Assembly (NCBI GenBank): GCA_030068145.1
Contig: JAPJBO010000015.1
Location: forward strand, 434,001 to 498,000
Direction: 5' to 3'
Source of the DNA: Diplonema papillatum
Taxonomy: Eukaryota; Euglenozoa; Diplonemea; Diplonemida; Diplonemidae
DNA: 64,000 nucleotides
Part shown: positions 10,886 through 21,051 of the stretch, piece after piece
Position numbering within the stretch: position 1 is the first letter of the stretch
How the letters are laid out: each line of letters begins with the position of its first letter
Translations under genes and position numbers: made by a program
Notes under the pieces: generated by a model
What the model saw: only the letters and a program-made list of their open reading frames with translations
Told to the model about the DNA's origin: nothing
The model's database searches: none

Positions 10886-11085
10886 CTGCCGACACCACAG
10901 TGTGATCAAGGGCTTCATGGTTCCAATCTATGCCCCCAGGGCGACGGAAACACCTGCGGGTGAATCTGCGGATGATCTCGAGGCATAGCGCGCGGATACT
11001 GCTGCCGGCGGGCGAAAACCGGAACGGGGCCTTCAAAAAGCGGGCTAAAAATGTCGGCTCCGTCGCCAATCGTCGAAGTTCACCC
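10886..11085 (+). pseudogene. Decayed copy of the PPWD1 cyclophilin coding end
   Basis: Starting about 240 bp after the PPWD1 stop, CACCACAGTGTGATCAAGGG and CTTCATGGTTCCA closely track the parental sequence encoding FHRVIKGFMIQ, followed by GGGCGACGGAAACACC for the GDGTG region. Near the end, GGGGCCTTCAAAAAGCGG resembles the parental KGAFKNR coding sequence. The middle of the domain is missing or unrecognisable and no frame is open. This is a collapsed, partial duplicate. Confidence 0.7.
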
Positions 11086-11561
11086 AGACCGCCGCGCCAG
11101 CCCTTTTAGATATCACGGCCTGCGGACTCCGTGTGCTAGCAATGTGTTCTTTTGAGTAGCATTGGAAGCGGCACCGTGTAGGTGCCGTTAAGTCAGGCTA
11201 GTACTGTCGACGGGCTAGTGATGCTATCGACACCTATAGTTCCAGCATTATCTCTGGTTGGTGCCCCTTTAAATCGGTCATCTATTGCGCGTTGCGACCG
11301 AGTAGCTCCGGTTTGGTACTTTGGCGCGTCATTTGCTTCTCTGTCGACGACGCAGTTTCACGGGATCGTCGATTTGTGTGAACCGTACACAACGACATCC
11401 CGGTATGAAACTCGTGTGGGCGTCAGAAAAAGACAAGAAGCCCGAGTGCAGGTCGGAGACTCTTCGCGCTGATCTGTTGGCACAACGCGCGGCCTTTATT
11501 CGAAAGGACACTGCACCGCACCGCGAGGCACCTACCCTTGTGTCTTGCGGGACAAATCGAC

Positions 11562-11630
11562 TCAAGCACTGTTGCAACAGCCGAACAGCTCTCCCTTCAG
11601 CGGCGAAGGAAAGGCTCGCTTCCCAGTATC
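11562..11630 (+). repeat. Repeat C, copy 2 (partner 10817-10885)
   Basis: This near-identical partner of 10817-10885 lies 745 bp further on. The sequence between and around the two copies is otherwise unrelated except for the cyclophilin pseudogene beside copy 1. Confidence 0.9.
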
Positions 11631-11727
11631 ATTTGCGCGCCCGCGCGTCGTTCCCTTGCCATCGCGTCGGTCGGTCACCCAAGTGGTTTCGTCTCCCCTC
11701 ACACACTCCTTCCCCTTGTTGCTTTTT

Positions 11728-11903
11728 TAGTACAGACAATCTTGCGGGTTGCCCTTCAAATGTGTGGTGCAGGCTAAAACGACGTAGGCAGCGTCTTTTG
11801 GTGGTTGATCAGAATTCCTTACCTGCAAATGACACAGGGTAAATACAAGCGGAAAAAACGATCAACCGGCACGCACAACCAAAACGAAGCGCCTCTTTTT
11901 TGA
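11728..11903 (+). repeat. Dispersed repeat family B
   Basis: This copy runs from TTTTTTAGTACAGACAATCTTGCGGG through GGTGGTTGATCAGAATTCC to GCGCCTCTTTTTT. It stands alone, without an A copy. Confidence 0.9.
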
Positions 11904-12200
11904 CGTCACCGTGCTCCCTGCTTGTGACGAGTTGTGCGGTGCAACCCACGCGTACGCACGAACGAAGAAAAGGAGTCGCAGGCAGAATGGTCAGGCAACG
12001 CGCTTGGGGACTGTCGGCAGCAGCCCCAGTCCCTCCATGGTTAACTTCCTAGCTGGCAGCATCTTGAACTCCCGAAGAAAGGCGGCAGGTACGCGATAGC
12101 AACACTGCTGGGGCGGCAAAGAGTAGCCACCAGCATCAAATAGCCGAAGCAGAGTCTCTGGTGTGATGAGCACAACCGCCGGGCAAACCAGACTCACGCA

Positions 12201-12350
12201 ACCTGTCTGCAGATACTCAGATTTTGCGCTGGTCCGCCTCATGTGTCCGTGGCTGGAGGGACCGAAACACACGAACGAGTGCGGCGTTGAGCGCAGAACC
12301 ATATTCCATTCCAAGCACGTTTTTCTTACATCCCCTCCCCTCGCGGCCTG
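12201..12350 (+). repeat. Dispersed repeat family E
   Basis: The copy shares CTGTCTGCAGA, ATGTGTCCGTGGCT, GGACCGAAA and CATTCCAAGCACGTTTTT with 57671-57815 and 59471-59625. Shorter matches occur near 13625-13715, 31925-31960 and 36048-36090. It is always in the + orientation in this window and ends about 115 bp before the TPR gene. Confidence 0.85.
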
Positions 12351-12465
12351 CCGAGGAGTTAAAGAGGACTTAATCGAAACGGTCCCGACACCTGTTCGTT
12401 TACCCCACCAATAAGTTCGCGCAGGCTTCGGAGGGGGGGGCACACCGTCCAGTACAAGCAGGGCG

Positions 12466-13498
12466 ATGGACGACAATGCGTACGCGGCTGCCGCAGGGGT
12501 GCTGAGCGCACTGGCAGCCGGGGCCGTGTACACCTGCGCGGCGGGCAGTCGACGGGGCCTGAAGGACGAAGCGGCGCCGGGGAAGAAGAAGGTGTCCCTG
12601 CGGTTTAACGGCGAGCAGCTTACCGTCGAGTCGGAAGACGGGAAGGACGAAGACTTCTGCAAGTCGCTTCGGGCGACGTACGGAGTGGCCCCGCAGCAGA
12701 CGATGACTCTGTCGCGGAAGGACGGGACGAAGGTCTGCATGCAGCACGACTCGCTGGTGCACGGCGAAGAGCTCACGTTCGAGAAGGATTCGAGGGAGTG
12801 GGTCGAGCTGAGCAACCGGCTCCGGAAGGACGGCAACACGAAGTTCCTGCAGGGCAACAGCAATTGGAACAAGACCAAGACGAAGGAGGCCTACATCCGC
12901 GCCCTCGAGCTGTACAGGGAAGCTTACGCGGTGGTGCCCGCCGACGGGGGCGAGGAGGCCGTGTCGATGCTGTGCCTGGCGAAGTCGAACTGCGCGCAAA
13001 TCTGCCTCCGTGTGGAAGCCTGGGAAGACGCGCGTGCCATCTGCACGGAGGTCCTCTCATTGGACCCGAACAACGTCAAAGCCCTCTACAGACGCGGCGC
13101 AGCCACGCGGAAGCTGAACCCTACTGACGCACAATGCCTGGTATGCCTTGTTCCTCCTGTGACCACTGGCTCTTTTTTCCTTCTTTTCTTGTGCCGTGTG
13201 AGCAATGTGTCGTTGCCCTGGAGTTGGACACGTTTCGGGTTTGCCTGGGAAGACGTAACCCGGTTTTCTGACAAGCGCGGTCTCCACTCCAAAACAAAAG
13301 GTCAATGGGCGGTTCGTGTTTAGCGCGCAAACGCCACGTACACCACCACAAACATACCCAAGCCCACAATTTTACACAAGCATGCACAAACAGAAGTCCG
13401 CTTTAGCTGACTTGGATCGTGCCGTGAGAGCTTCCGCCGCATCAGGGCTTGATGAACACGTAAGAACAGAGTACTCGCAGGTATGCAGTCATCATTAG
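12466..13498 (+). CDS. TPR protein with N-terminal membrane anchor
   Basis: The ATG at 12466 opens a 675-bp exon (12466-13140, donor GTATGC, phase 0). The best continuation is 13394-13498, after acceptor AAACAG, ending at a TAG; the model encodes 259 residues. Residues 5-27 are a hydrophobic alanine-rich segment followed by basic RRGLK, as in signal-anchored proteins of the outer mitochondrial or ER membrane. Residues 40-100 form a beta-rich module of unknown type. Residues about 105-250 are TPR helices, with ALELYREAY, SNCAQICLRVEAWEDA, LSLDPNNVKALYRRGAA and ALADLDRAV, typical of Hsp70/Hsp90-docking or import-receptor TPRs. The C-terminus is less certain: a GTAAGA donor near 13460 or GTATGC at 13481 could extend the gene, but I found no convincing further exon. 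Confidence 0.75.
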
Positions 13499-14179
13499 GT
13501 TGCTATCGCCCAACGTGCTCGAAGCGCAGTGCGTGTAACTAGCGCCCCTGGGGATAGCGCCGGCCAGACTCACATTGGTGACTCGCCTACAGCAGTAGTC
13601 AGCTTCCGCGTTGATGATTGTCCACGTAGTTTGTCCGTGGCTAGGGACTACTTATAGGAACGAAAGACGCGTGATGCATCGATTCCAAGTGCGCTCTTGC
13701 TCTCTTCTTCAAGGGTTTCTGTTATCACAACATCCTTTGTTCGTTACTTGAGAGGCCTACTTTCCGACTCATAGTCTCAGTTTTCACCCCCACCTACCTG
13801 CTTGCTGCATTCTGATGTTATGTAGTTGTGACGAATCCACGGAACTCATAGACAATTGGGGGTTTCTAAAGTAGACGAAAAAAAGAAAACGTTAGCAATG
13901 TAAACAAAGGCAACACAGAGGAGAGTATTGTCAAGCAGGACTGCAAGGCAGTGTTCTGCCGCCATGTCAGCAGTCCGCGCACCAAGGGGCCACTTCAGAA
14001 GAGCAGCGCTAAATACCACATCGCACAGGTTCAACAAATGCTCGACAACCTCCAGAATCCGAAGCCCCCCCTGATGTCGAGTCAACAAGAACTGGATTGA
14101 AGCTGCGGACCTATCTTTGCTGGCAGAATCCACGACGATTTGCATCTTCGTGGTGAAGTGTATCTATTCTGGCCGCTAT

Positions 14180-14207
14180 GCGACTCACCTATCCAGACGA
14201 ACATCAC
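14180..14207 (+). repeat. 28-bp exact repeat, copy 1 (partner 14586-14613)
   Basis: The word starts GCGACTCACCTATCC and ends GACGAACATCAC. It is found at exactly two places 406 bp apart, and the flanking sequence differs. Confidence 0.85.
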
Positions 14208-14585
14208 TAGGCCAGTTGAGTGTACCTTGTGTTGCCTGGATAGTTGCCTACGCTTGAAAGTCGTTTCGTTGACAACGGAGTGAATAAACGCAGCATTCTT
14301 GGGTTCAGCAGCAAGGATTATCTGAAAACACGAATCTTGAAAGCCGGTATCGAAAAAGCTAGTGGGGGTCAGCATTTCGGATCCGCCCGTGCAGAGATCT
14401 GAAGTGGTGACACATTGACGATCCTGTTGACCATGTCCACAGGCCCCGGGTGATGCAGTCGTCTCTTTTTGAAGGAAGGGTTGACCCTTGAAACGCTTCA
14501 CGCGGGGACAGGGTTAGCTATCCTGGAAAGCTGCACTTTCTTCGTGTAGTAGGGTGTCTTGTGGATGTGCATGGAAAAAACATGG

Positions 14586-14613
14586 GCGACTCACCTATCC
14601 AGACGAACATCAC
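14586..14613 (+). repeat. 28-bp exact repeat, copy 2 (partner 14180-14207)
   Basis: This is identical to 14180-14207. Both copies sit in otherwise unremarkable intergenic DNA. Confidence 0.85.
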
Positions 14614-16184
14614 ATCTCTTATCTTGCATCGGGCCGTACCGTTAACCGCAATAGGTCTCCTAGGCTAAAAGCCTCTGGCCGACAGAACAATGTAGGCGGG
14701 CGGATGCTTCGTTCGATACGCTGTCGCCATCTCTTGTCGGCTTACACTCTGCTGGCAGGTTCAGACTTGCGGTCAATCTTGACCTGCGTGTGTCGGGTGC
14801 CGTGGCCCGACCGTCAGGCGTTGGCAACCAGATATTTCTTATTTCGGACCCTGTGTTTTAAGAGCGAATGTCCAATGGTGAACATCAGAAGGCTGGCGGT
14901 ATTAACAGCAACGAGCGTATGCTCAGCTAAGTCTCCCTAATCCCCCATAAAAATCGAATTGCATTTCCTTCGGTGGGGCAATGTGCCCTCCCACGCCAAC
15001 GTGTTCGTGTGAAGGGGGAGTCAGTCCATCTATGCACGGAGGGGGTACGTACCGACGAGGTGGACTCGCAACCCACTCGTCGTCTACCGGTTGATACCCG
15101 GAGTACTGCAGTCCCGCCGCAAACAAAGCAGAATCTGGTTATCTTAGAATGTCGTCGGACCAGCCCCGCCTGTCGCGCGCTCAGGTGTCCGTGGCTCTTG
15201 GTCGCTTCAACAAAAAACCTCTCCCCTCCTGAGGACGTGGTGCAACGTCTGCTGTGACATCGGTTCACACGGAGACTGCAACAGCAGTGCCTGACCTGCC
15301 CGTGCGGTGTACGTGTCGTGCCCGCCACACCGGTGGTTGTACCCGTACCCTCGGGACGAGCAGAGAAGGCAGCGTTCTCGGAAAATCAGCGCGATAGCGA
15401 TGACAACGAGAACATGAATGGCAGAGGAGGGGTGGACCGGGCCCTGAGACTGCTACGGCGTGTATGTCTGTAACTTTCTCGCGAAATAGCTTGTTTACCT
15501 CAGGCACTTTGTTACTGCCCCGTCTTTCTATCACCTAGCGGGCGCACGCCAGACACAGCACTGCAACAGGGCTCGTGTCCCAGACCATAAACGTGGAGCA
15601 AGAAAATCAGCGTGTTTTTCATTGTTGCCTTGCCTGCCATTCTTCCCGTTCTCCGCGCGGTGGTGGCGCTACCACTTGCGAATCTTTACACTGCAGCGTG
15701 GACAGTGTCGCGACGCACGTAAGCAAAGCATGGCGTGCGTCATCAAAGCGCGCGGCTACAACAACACCCGCGGCTAAACGTAACCGATGGTACCGCATAG
15801 CTACAGTGCACGCAGTTCTCTGAATCGACTGCTACTCCGTATTGTAGACCTGTCAAACGCACCAACGTCTCAACCGCGACATTAGCTTTCCGCACTCATC
15901 TACTTTCGCAGGGAACGGGGGTGAGGGCCCCCGAAGAACGAAAGGTTCGCACTCTCCTCCCCTCGTGTCCGTCTATGGAGACGTCGGAACGGCTGGCATC
16001 GGTTACAAGGAAGCGAAAGCTCGGCCATGATCGCAGGCCTCTCACCTGCTGAACTGGGCCCCGCGCGCCCGCGCTGAACGGACGGGGGTGCCAAACGCTC
16101 TTCGATCGCGCGGGTGTGTACAAGCCCTGCAGTCGCCGCTTGTCGGAATAAGAGTAGCAGTCGCATACCAGCTGGCAACCGCGA

Positions 16185-18577
16185 ATGAGCGACTGCCCAA
16201 GCGAAGGGAGGGAATCGGTCCTCCCTGATGTCTTCCACCCCGTGGCTTCCCCCGCGGCCCCCGGTCGGTCTCTGGTTTCTCCTCCCGTGCAAGGTGCGCC
16301 GCTCGACGAGGCGAATGTCGCGTTGCCCGCGTCCAGGGCCAATGCCCTAAGAGCCGCTGCGATTCACCCTCCTCGCGTGCCTGCAGGGGTCAGGGAAGCA
16401 GAAGGCCCATCCTCCTCCGGGAATGGACCCGTACGGAAGGACCTAAAGCCCGTGTCCAGGGTCAGCGTCAAGACAGCGCCTGCAGGGGTTGGGGAGGCAG
16501 AAGACCCACCCTGCGAACCCTCCGGGAATGGACCCATACGGAAGGACCCAAAGCCCGTGTCCAGGGTCAGCGTCAAGACAGCGTCTGCAGGGGTTGGGGG
16601 GGCAGAAGACCCACCCTGCGAGCCCTCCGGGAAGGGACCCGTACGGAAGGACCCAAAGCTCGCATCCAGGGTCAACGTCAAGACAGCCGCCGCGAGTCAT
16701 CTCCCTTGCGTGCCTGCAGGGGTTGGGGAAGCAAAAGACCCACCCCGCGCCCCCGGCGGGAATCGACCCACGCGGAACGACCCTAAGCCCGCGTCCAAAC
16801 CGGGCGCCTCGCAGAGCAGCGGCACCGCCGGCGCTGGCGACGCGGCGGGCAGCGGCGCGCAGCCGAAGAAGCGCCCGCTGCCCCCGTCCGGGGCGCGCGC
16901 GGCCGGCCGTAAGAAGGCGCGCGTCGATTGGCCGGAGGACGGCATCCAAGAGGTCTTCGTGCGGTTTTGCGACGGAGAAGGCCTGCGTTCTGAGGTGCGC
17001 TTCTTTTTTGTGTCTAACAAAATGCAATTTGGCACGAACAAAAACAGATCGATGGCAGCGTACTATCCTCACTCCCGTTAGATGAACAAAACAGGTTTGA
17101 AGGAAGTGCGCACAAACAAAGCACTGGTTGTTAGCTCATTGTTGCGATAGTGGGGAGTCATAGGCATGCAGATGAGTACCACACTATCACCACCTTGATA
17201 TTTCGCACCTGGCAGCCTCCTCAAGCACCCTTTTACGTCCGCACAAGGCAGTCCCTCGAGTATCGGCACCTTGTTGCATTCATGAGGAGGAGACACTTTG
17301 CGAAGAGAGACCACGACGTCTATCTCAACACACTCGACAGGACCCTTGTTCTCGGCTCCTGTTCTTCTCCGTGGTGTGGGGCCTGGTGCAGGGAGACTCC
17401 GCGAAGCTGGACGCCATCAACGACTCAAGTCTCGTTCTCGAAGTGGCTTTTCAAGACCTATGCGCACAGGTGTGGACATTGCAACCTTCCGGCAACCTAT
17501 GTCTTCGAATCCAGGCGACCGCTGCGGGTGCTCGGCGTGCGCGTGAACACGAGAGGAAGCCGCGCCGCGAAGTCGTGCGTTCGTTTGGTGAGGGCGACGT
17601 GGACAGGAAACGCACAGATCCGCTGCGTGCTACGACCGATGTGCGAACGTTCGTTATCAGTGAGCCGGTCCGTCTCTATCTCTTGAAACTGCATCGAAGT
17701 GCCTGCCGCTGTTTATCACAGTGAATCTCGGTCCACCGCGGTCTATCAGGTCCATCCCTAGTCCCTAGAGCTGCATCGATTTGCCCAGTGCTGTATTCTT
17801 CGGTCTATCAAGAGAGGATGGACCGGCTCAATCAGGAGAAAACGACCTCACCCCGTCTACAACCCCGAAATTTCCCCCGTCCCCGGCAAAAGTGGACACA
17901 CCGGCGTGCAGTAAGCAAATGTCGCAGTCCCTGCTGGGAAATTAGGAACCACGTCTATGCTCCACCCGAGTTGACCGAACCATAAAACACAGCTCGGTGA
18001 GGTTACGTATGACGTGTACCCCAGCAAACCGCCGCTCCCGGTGCATTATAGTCTGGTCGCCGACAAGTTGACTGCCCTCGCGCTGCAGAGCTTGGAAGGC
18101 ACCGAGTCCAAAGAGACAGGGGTGCACTACATGTTCGATGCTTGCCGGCTGTATTTCAGGTGCACTATTAGCTACGAAGGCTGGGCGTCTGTCGGCAAGA
18201 GGGTCCGCACGTTCGCAACGGCGTACAGGACGGCCACACGAGGCGGTGCCTGGGCACGCGAGCGCTGTTGGTTGCTTTGGGCGTTAACTGTGGTCGAGCA
18301 GTATTGCTTGGTCCGCCGCATCCGGGCCCACGGAGACCTCCTCCCCGCCCTTGGGGCTCCGCAGCAGGTCGCCGAACGTAGGATGATGTCCGACTTGGTC
18401 AGTTCGCACTTGTTTCTCCGCGTGGTCGTGGCCACCGAGCAGTCTCTCGGCGTCGCCCCCTCGCCTTTCCACTTGCAGCAGCCGTTTTCCGTTTCGCATG
18501 GCGACGTGTCCGTCTGGCTGCGGGGGATCACTTCTGCCTGCATTACTGCGCCGCTGCCGAGCGTGTTTCACTTTTAG
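16185..18577 (+). CDS. Unrecognised three-exon gene, repeat-rich basic N-terminus
   Basis: The model joins 16185-16994, 17392-17469 and 17993-18577, all phase 0 (donors GTGCGC and GTGTGG, acceptors GTGCAG and AACACAG), giving 490 residues. Exon 1 encodes an imperfect 33-43-residue repeat with AGVGEAEDPPCEPSG and KDPKPVSRVSVKT cores, four copies whose spacings are all multiples of three. It ends in lysine/arginine clusters (PKKRP, RKKARVDW) that could be nuclear localisation signals. Exon 3 encodes a compact, helix-rich, cysteine-containing domain (SLVADKLTALALQSLEG, GVHYMFDACRLYFRC) that I do not recognise. The reading across the exon 2-3 junction (QDLCAQ then LGEVTYDVYP) is smooth. Exon 3 is the most convincing coding part; exon 2 is short and its donor is weak. 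A nuclear role is an inference from the basic clusters only. Confidence 0.6.
17205..17262 (+). repeat. Family A fragments in the first intron of the 16185 gene
   Basis: The segment holds GCACCTGGCAGCCTCCTCAAGCA, which matches a minus-orientation A interior, next to AAGGCAGTCCCTCGAGTAT, which matches the + orientation A end. It looks like two A fragments abutting in opposite orientation. Confidence 0.6.
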
Positions 18578-18778
18578 ATAAGCGGGGCGATGTGCAGCCT
18601 CACTTCATGCTGTCGGCCCCGTGCGGGGGCTGAGGCGAGGGAGCTGGCGGCTTTTCGACGTTGTTGTCTGTGGTTGAGCGATATTCGAACACTCGCCATT
18701 CAAACAAGGCTCGTCGGTGCGTTGCGCCCCGCTCGTATTTGGGCTCGTGGACCTGGCTGTATATTTGGAACTTGTGTC

Positions 18779-18915
18779 CTAATGAGGATCGATCATTGCA
18801 ATTGTTCTCCTTGAATGAGGAATGCCTATCAGGCGCATCAGCTTGCACTGATTCCGTCCCTACCAGTTGTACACACCGCCCGTCGTTGCTACCGATTGGC
18901 TGTGGGATAGAGCTT
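18779..18915 (+). pseudogene. SSU (18S) rRNA fragment, 3' region
   Basis: ATTGCAATTGTTCTCC, GAATGAGGAATGCCT, ATCAGCTTGCACTGATTCCG and TTGTACACACCGCCCGTCG followed by TGCTACCGATTGG match the conserved 3' third of eukaryotic SSU rRNA in order. Upstream sequence (18590-18778) is only loosely SSU-like, and the match stops shortly after the CCGATTGG block. It starts about 200 bp after the stop of the preceding gene. An isolated fragment, not a functional rRNA gene. Confidence 0.9.
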
Positions 18916-19424
18916 GGTAGTTTCCCTCAGGATAGCTAGAACCAAAACAGGAGTTACGCCTGGTAAAGCGAATGCTTGCGACGTTGGCAAAATCGCTTCC
19001 TCGACCTATTCTGAAGCAGTTGGTCCGACGCTTGTCCTGGCCCGAGAACTTGGATGTGCCGTGTATCATTGCCTTGTTCGTTGCATTCCCGCATGGTAGA
19101 AAAGTCTGGGGTGTAGGACGTTGTCGGACTCGGCACCGGGGCATGATTCCCCGGGTCCGCAGGGCCGTAGACGAGCTGGTTCAGGCGTTGCCGTCAGCGA
19201 TGTTTAACTTCAGTCGTATAATCGTAGCGGATACATGCCGGCTCACTTCGGTTTGGGCGCGTTTGCACTTCTTTTCGCCCTGCAGCTCCTTTCTGGCCAA
19301 ACGGGATCCACAGTTCTCCGCGGCGCTTCCCTACTGGGACATTTGTTGTATTGCAAGCCTTGCCTTTCTTCGGGAACGTCAGCGTATCTACCTCTTAGTC
19401 CGTTTCAGCGTTTTTATTGTGAAT

Positions 19425-19660
19425 GAGCGTCTGCTGTATCGTAATAAATACTCGAAAAGGCCGCCAGTTGCAAAATCATACGAGCGTCTGCTGTAATAAA
19501 TACTCGAAAAGGCCGCCAGTTGCAAAATCTTAAAGGAGGGAAAATGTGCCGTAGCCGATACAAAACACAGGTAAACCCGGAGGCAAGAAAAGGCCCATCT
19601 TGTAGTTTTGGTGTTTGTCTCTTGAGAAGGGGTTTCCGTTCGTTTAGTTTCAGTTGAAAA
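19425..19660 (+). repeat. Diverged family A copy with an internal duplication
   Basis: GAGCGTCTGCTGTA, AATAAATACTCGAAAAGG and CCGCCAGTTGCAAAATC occur twice in a row (about 19428-19480 and 19483-19532). They are followed by GGAGGGAAAATGTGC and AACACAGGTAAACCCGG, which match the interior of family A. Confidence 0.7.
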
Positions 19661-21051
19661 GATTCGGACACTGCCTATGTGTGGTGTTGTGGGAAGCAGA
19701 ACAAAAGAGCCCCCGTCAAGATATGCACCGGGGAACTCCTCTTTTTGTAGCAACAAGACATTGGCACACAATTGAAAGAGAACGCTGGCAGCGTGCGCGG
19801 AAGGTTATCGCCTAACGATCGTGTGGTCCTCCCCCGGCACCCTCAAACAATTGTTGATGGGCAGTGCGTGGGGCTGTGTGAGGCCAGCCCGGCCTTCTGA
19901 CTGCTGCACGACGGGCCTATGAGTGAACACGGTGGAGTCCAGCCCAGAAGCTAAGTTAAAGCTGGACCTGTACCGGAAATTGGCCGCACGGCGTTGCACT
20001 ACCGCCCCTTAGCCGCCCCGCCTCATTCCTGACTCCAAAGCACCAGTCTCCTACACCGTAAACCAGTCAACTACGAGCAACCACCGAAGGAACAAAAACA
20101 GACTGTGCGAATTACGCCGGAAACACAAAAGAAGGCACCGAAAGGAAACGCGGAAGCAGTTAGCGAAAAAGTAAAAAAAAGAACAACACGGTATCCATCC
20201 CAGTATACCTATCGTTGGACAACGGAAGGAAAAAAAAAAAAAAAAGAGGAAAAGTAAAACGAGCTCCTCAGGAAGCATCCTCGCTATTACTCCCTCTGCT
20301 CCCGGAAGGGTAAAGCAGAAGAGAAGAAGTATAAGGAGTTACAGAGAAAGCACAACAACACAGCGAGAGCACCAAACGGGAAAAGAGGGTTCCATTCTTT
20401 TTCTTTCGTCACACTCTTCTGCCGCAACCTGGGATTGCCTTTGATGGTTGGCTGTGGTCTTTAGAAGAGTGAACGGCAGGTCCAGTGGGCGCAGAGGTAG
20501 AAGAGTTTTGCCAGGCCGCAGCACCTCCATCCACCTATTCCTTTTTTTTTTCGAGAAACAAAAAAAGGGCAAAACATTAGAGGAAAACAAAATACAAACC
20601 CACCCTTGTTTCTTACAGCCGGAGACCCGCTCGAGTCCCCAGTAAGAAACGAGCAGAATATACAGCTGCCAACCAGTCTAACGGCAGCCCGTTTCTCGAC
20701 AGCCTGAACCCGATTCCACAAGAAAAGCATAGCAGAAAAAGCGAAGAGAAAGCCACATACGCATTGTACAAAGCAAGCGCACAAGTACAAAAAGGGGCAA
20801 AACAAAAGCCACGCAGCTCTTGTTTTCCTTCTTGGCCGGCGGCACGTACAAACGAACACAAACGCGCCGATCCTTTTCCTCTTTTTTCTCCCTCTTCTGC
20901 GGGGACAGGGCCTTTCATTCAACCTATCCATCTTCCATCCTCATACATACATTCTGTCCGAGTTCTTGAATAGAGCTCTCGGACCGGGCGCCGCCGCCCC
21001 CTCCCCTTTGTTGTGCTCGGCGAGGCAGCGGTTGGAGCGTCGAGCGTCGGA
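19661..21051. other. Intergenic region upstream of the adenylyl cyclase gene
   Basis: The stretch contains A-rich runs near 20170-20260, T-runs near 20395-20405 and 20540-20552, and pyrimidine-rich DNA near 20870-20900, which may include the cyclase promoter and leader. A GAAGCTAAG word near 19946 is reminiscent of 5S rRNA but is not sufficient for a call. No exon is recognised. Confidence 0.5.

Larger units (their letters stand above)
13499..16184. other. Intergenic, one 28-bp exact repeat and repeat fragments
   Basis: A partial family E fragment lies near 13625-13715 (GTCCGTGGCT, ATTCCAAG). An exact 28-bp word occurs at 14180-14207 and 14586-14613. No exon with the local codon bias or phase-compatible splice borders was found, so the region is taken as non-coding. 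A fourth exon of the TPR gene hidden here cannot be excluded. Confidence 0.5.

Noticed and set aside
14590-14930. Region that looked like possible LSU rRNA
   Set aside because: I could not align ordered conserved LSU blocks; the resemblance was limited to short words.
19900-20015. GAAGCTAAG context resembling a 5S rRNA gene
   Set aside because: Only the loop word and a few neighbours match. The terminal helix cannot be paired convincingly and no terminator T-run follows.
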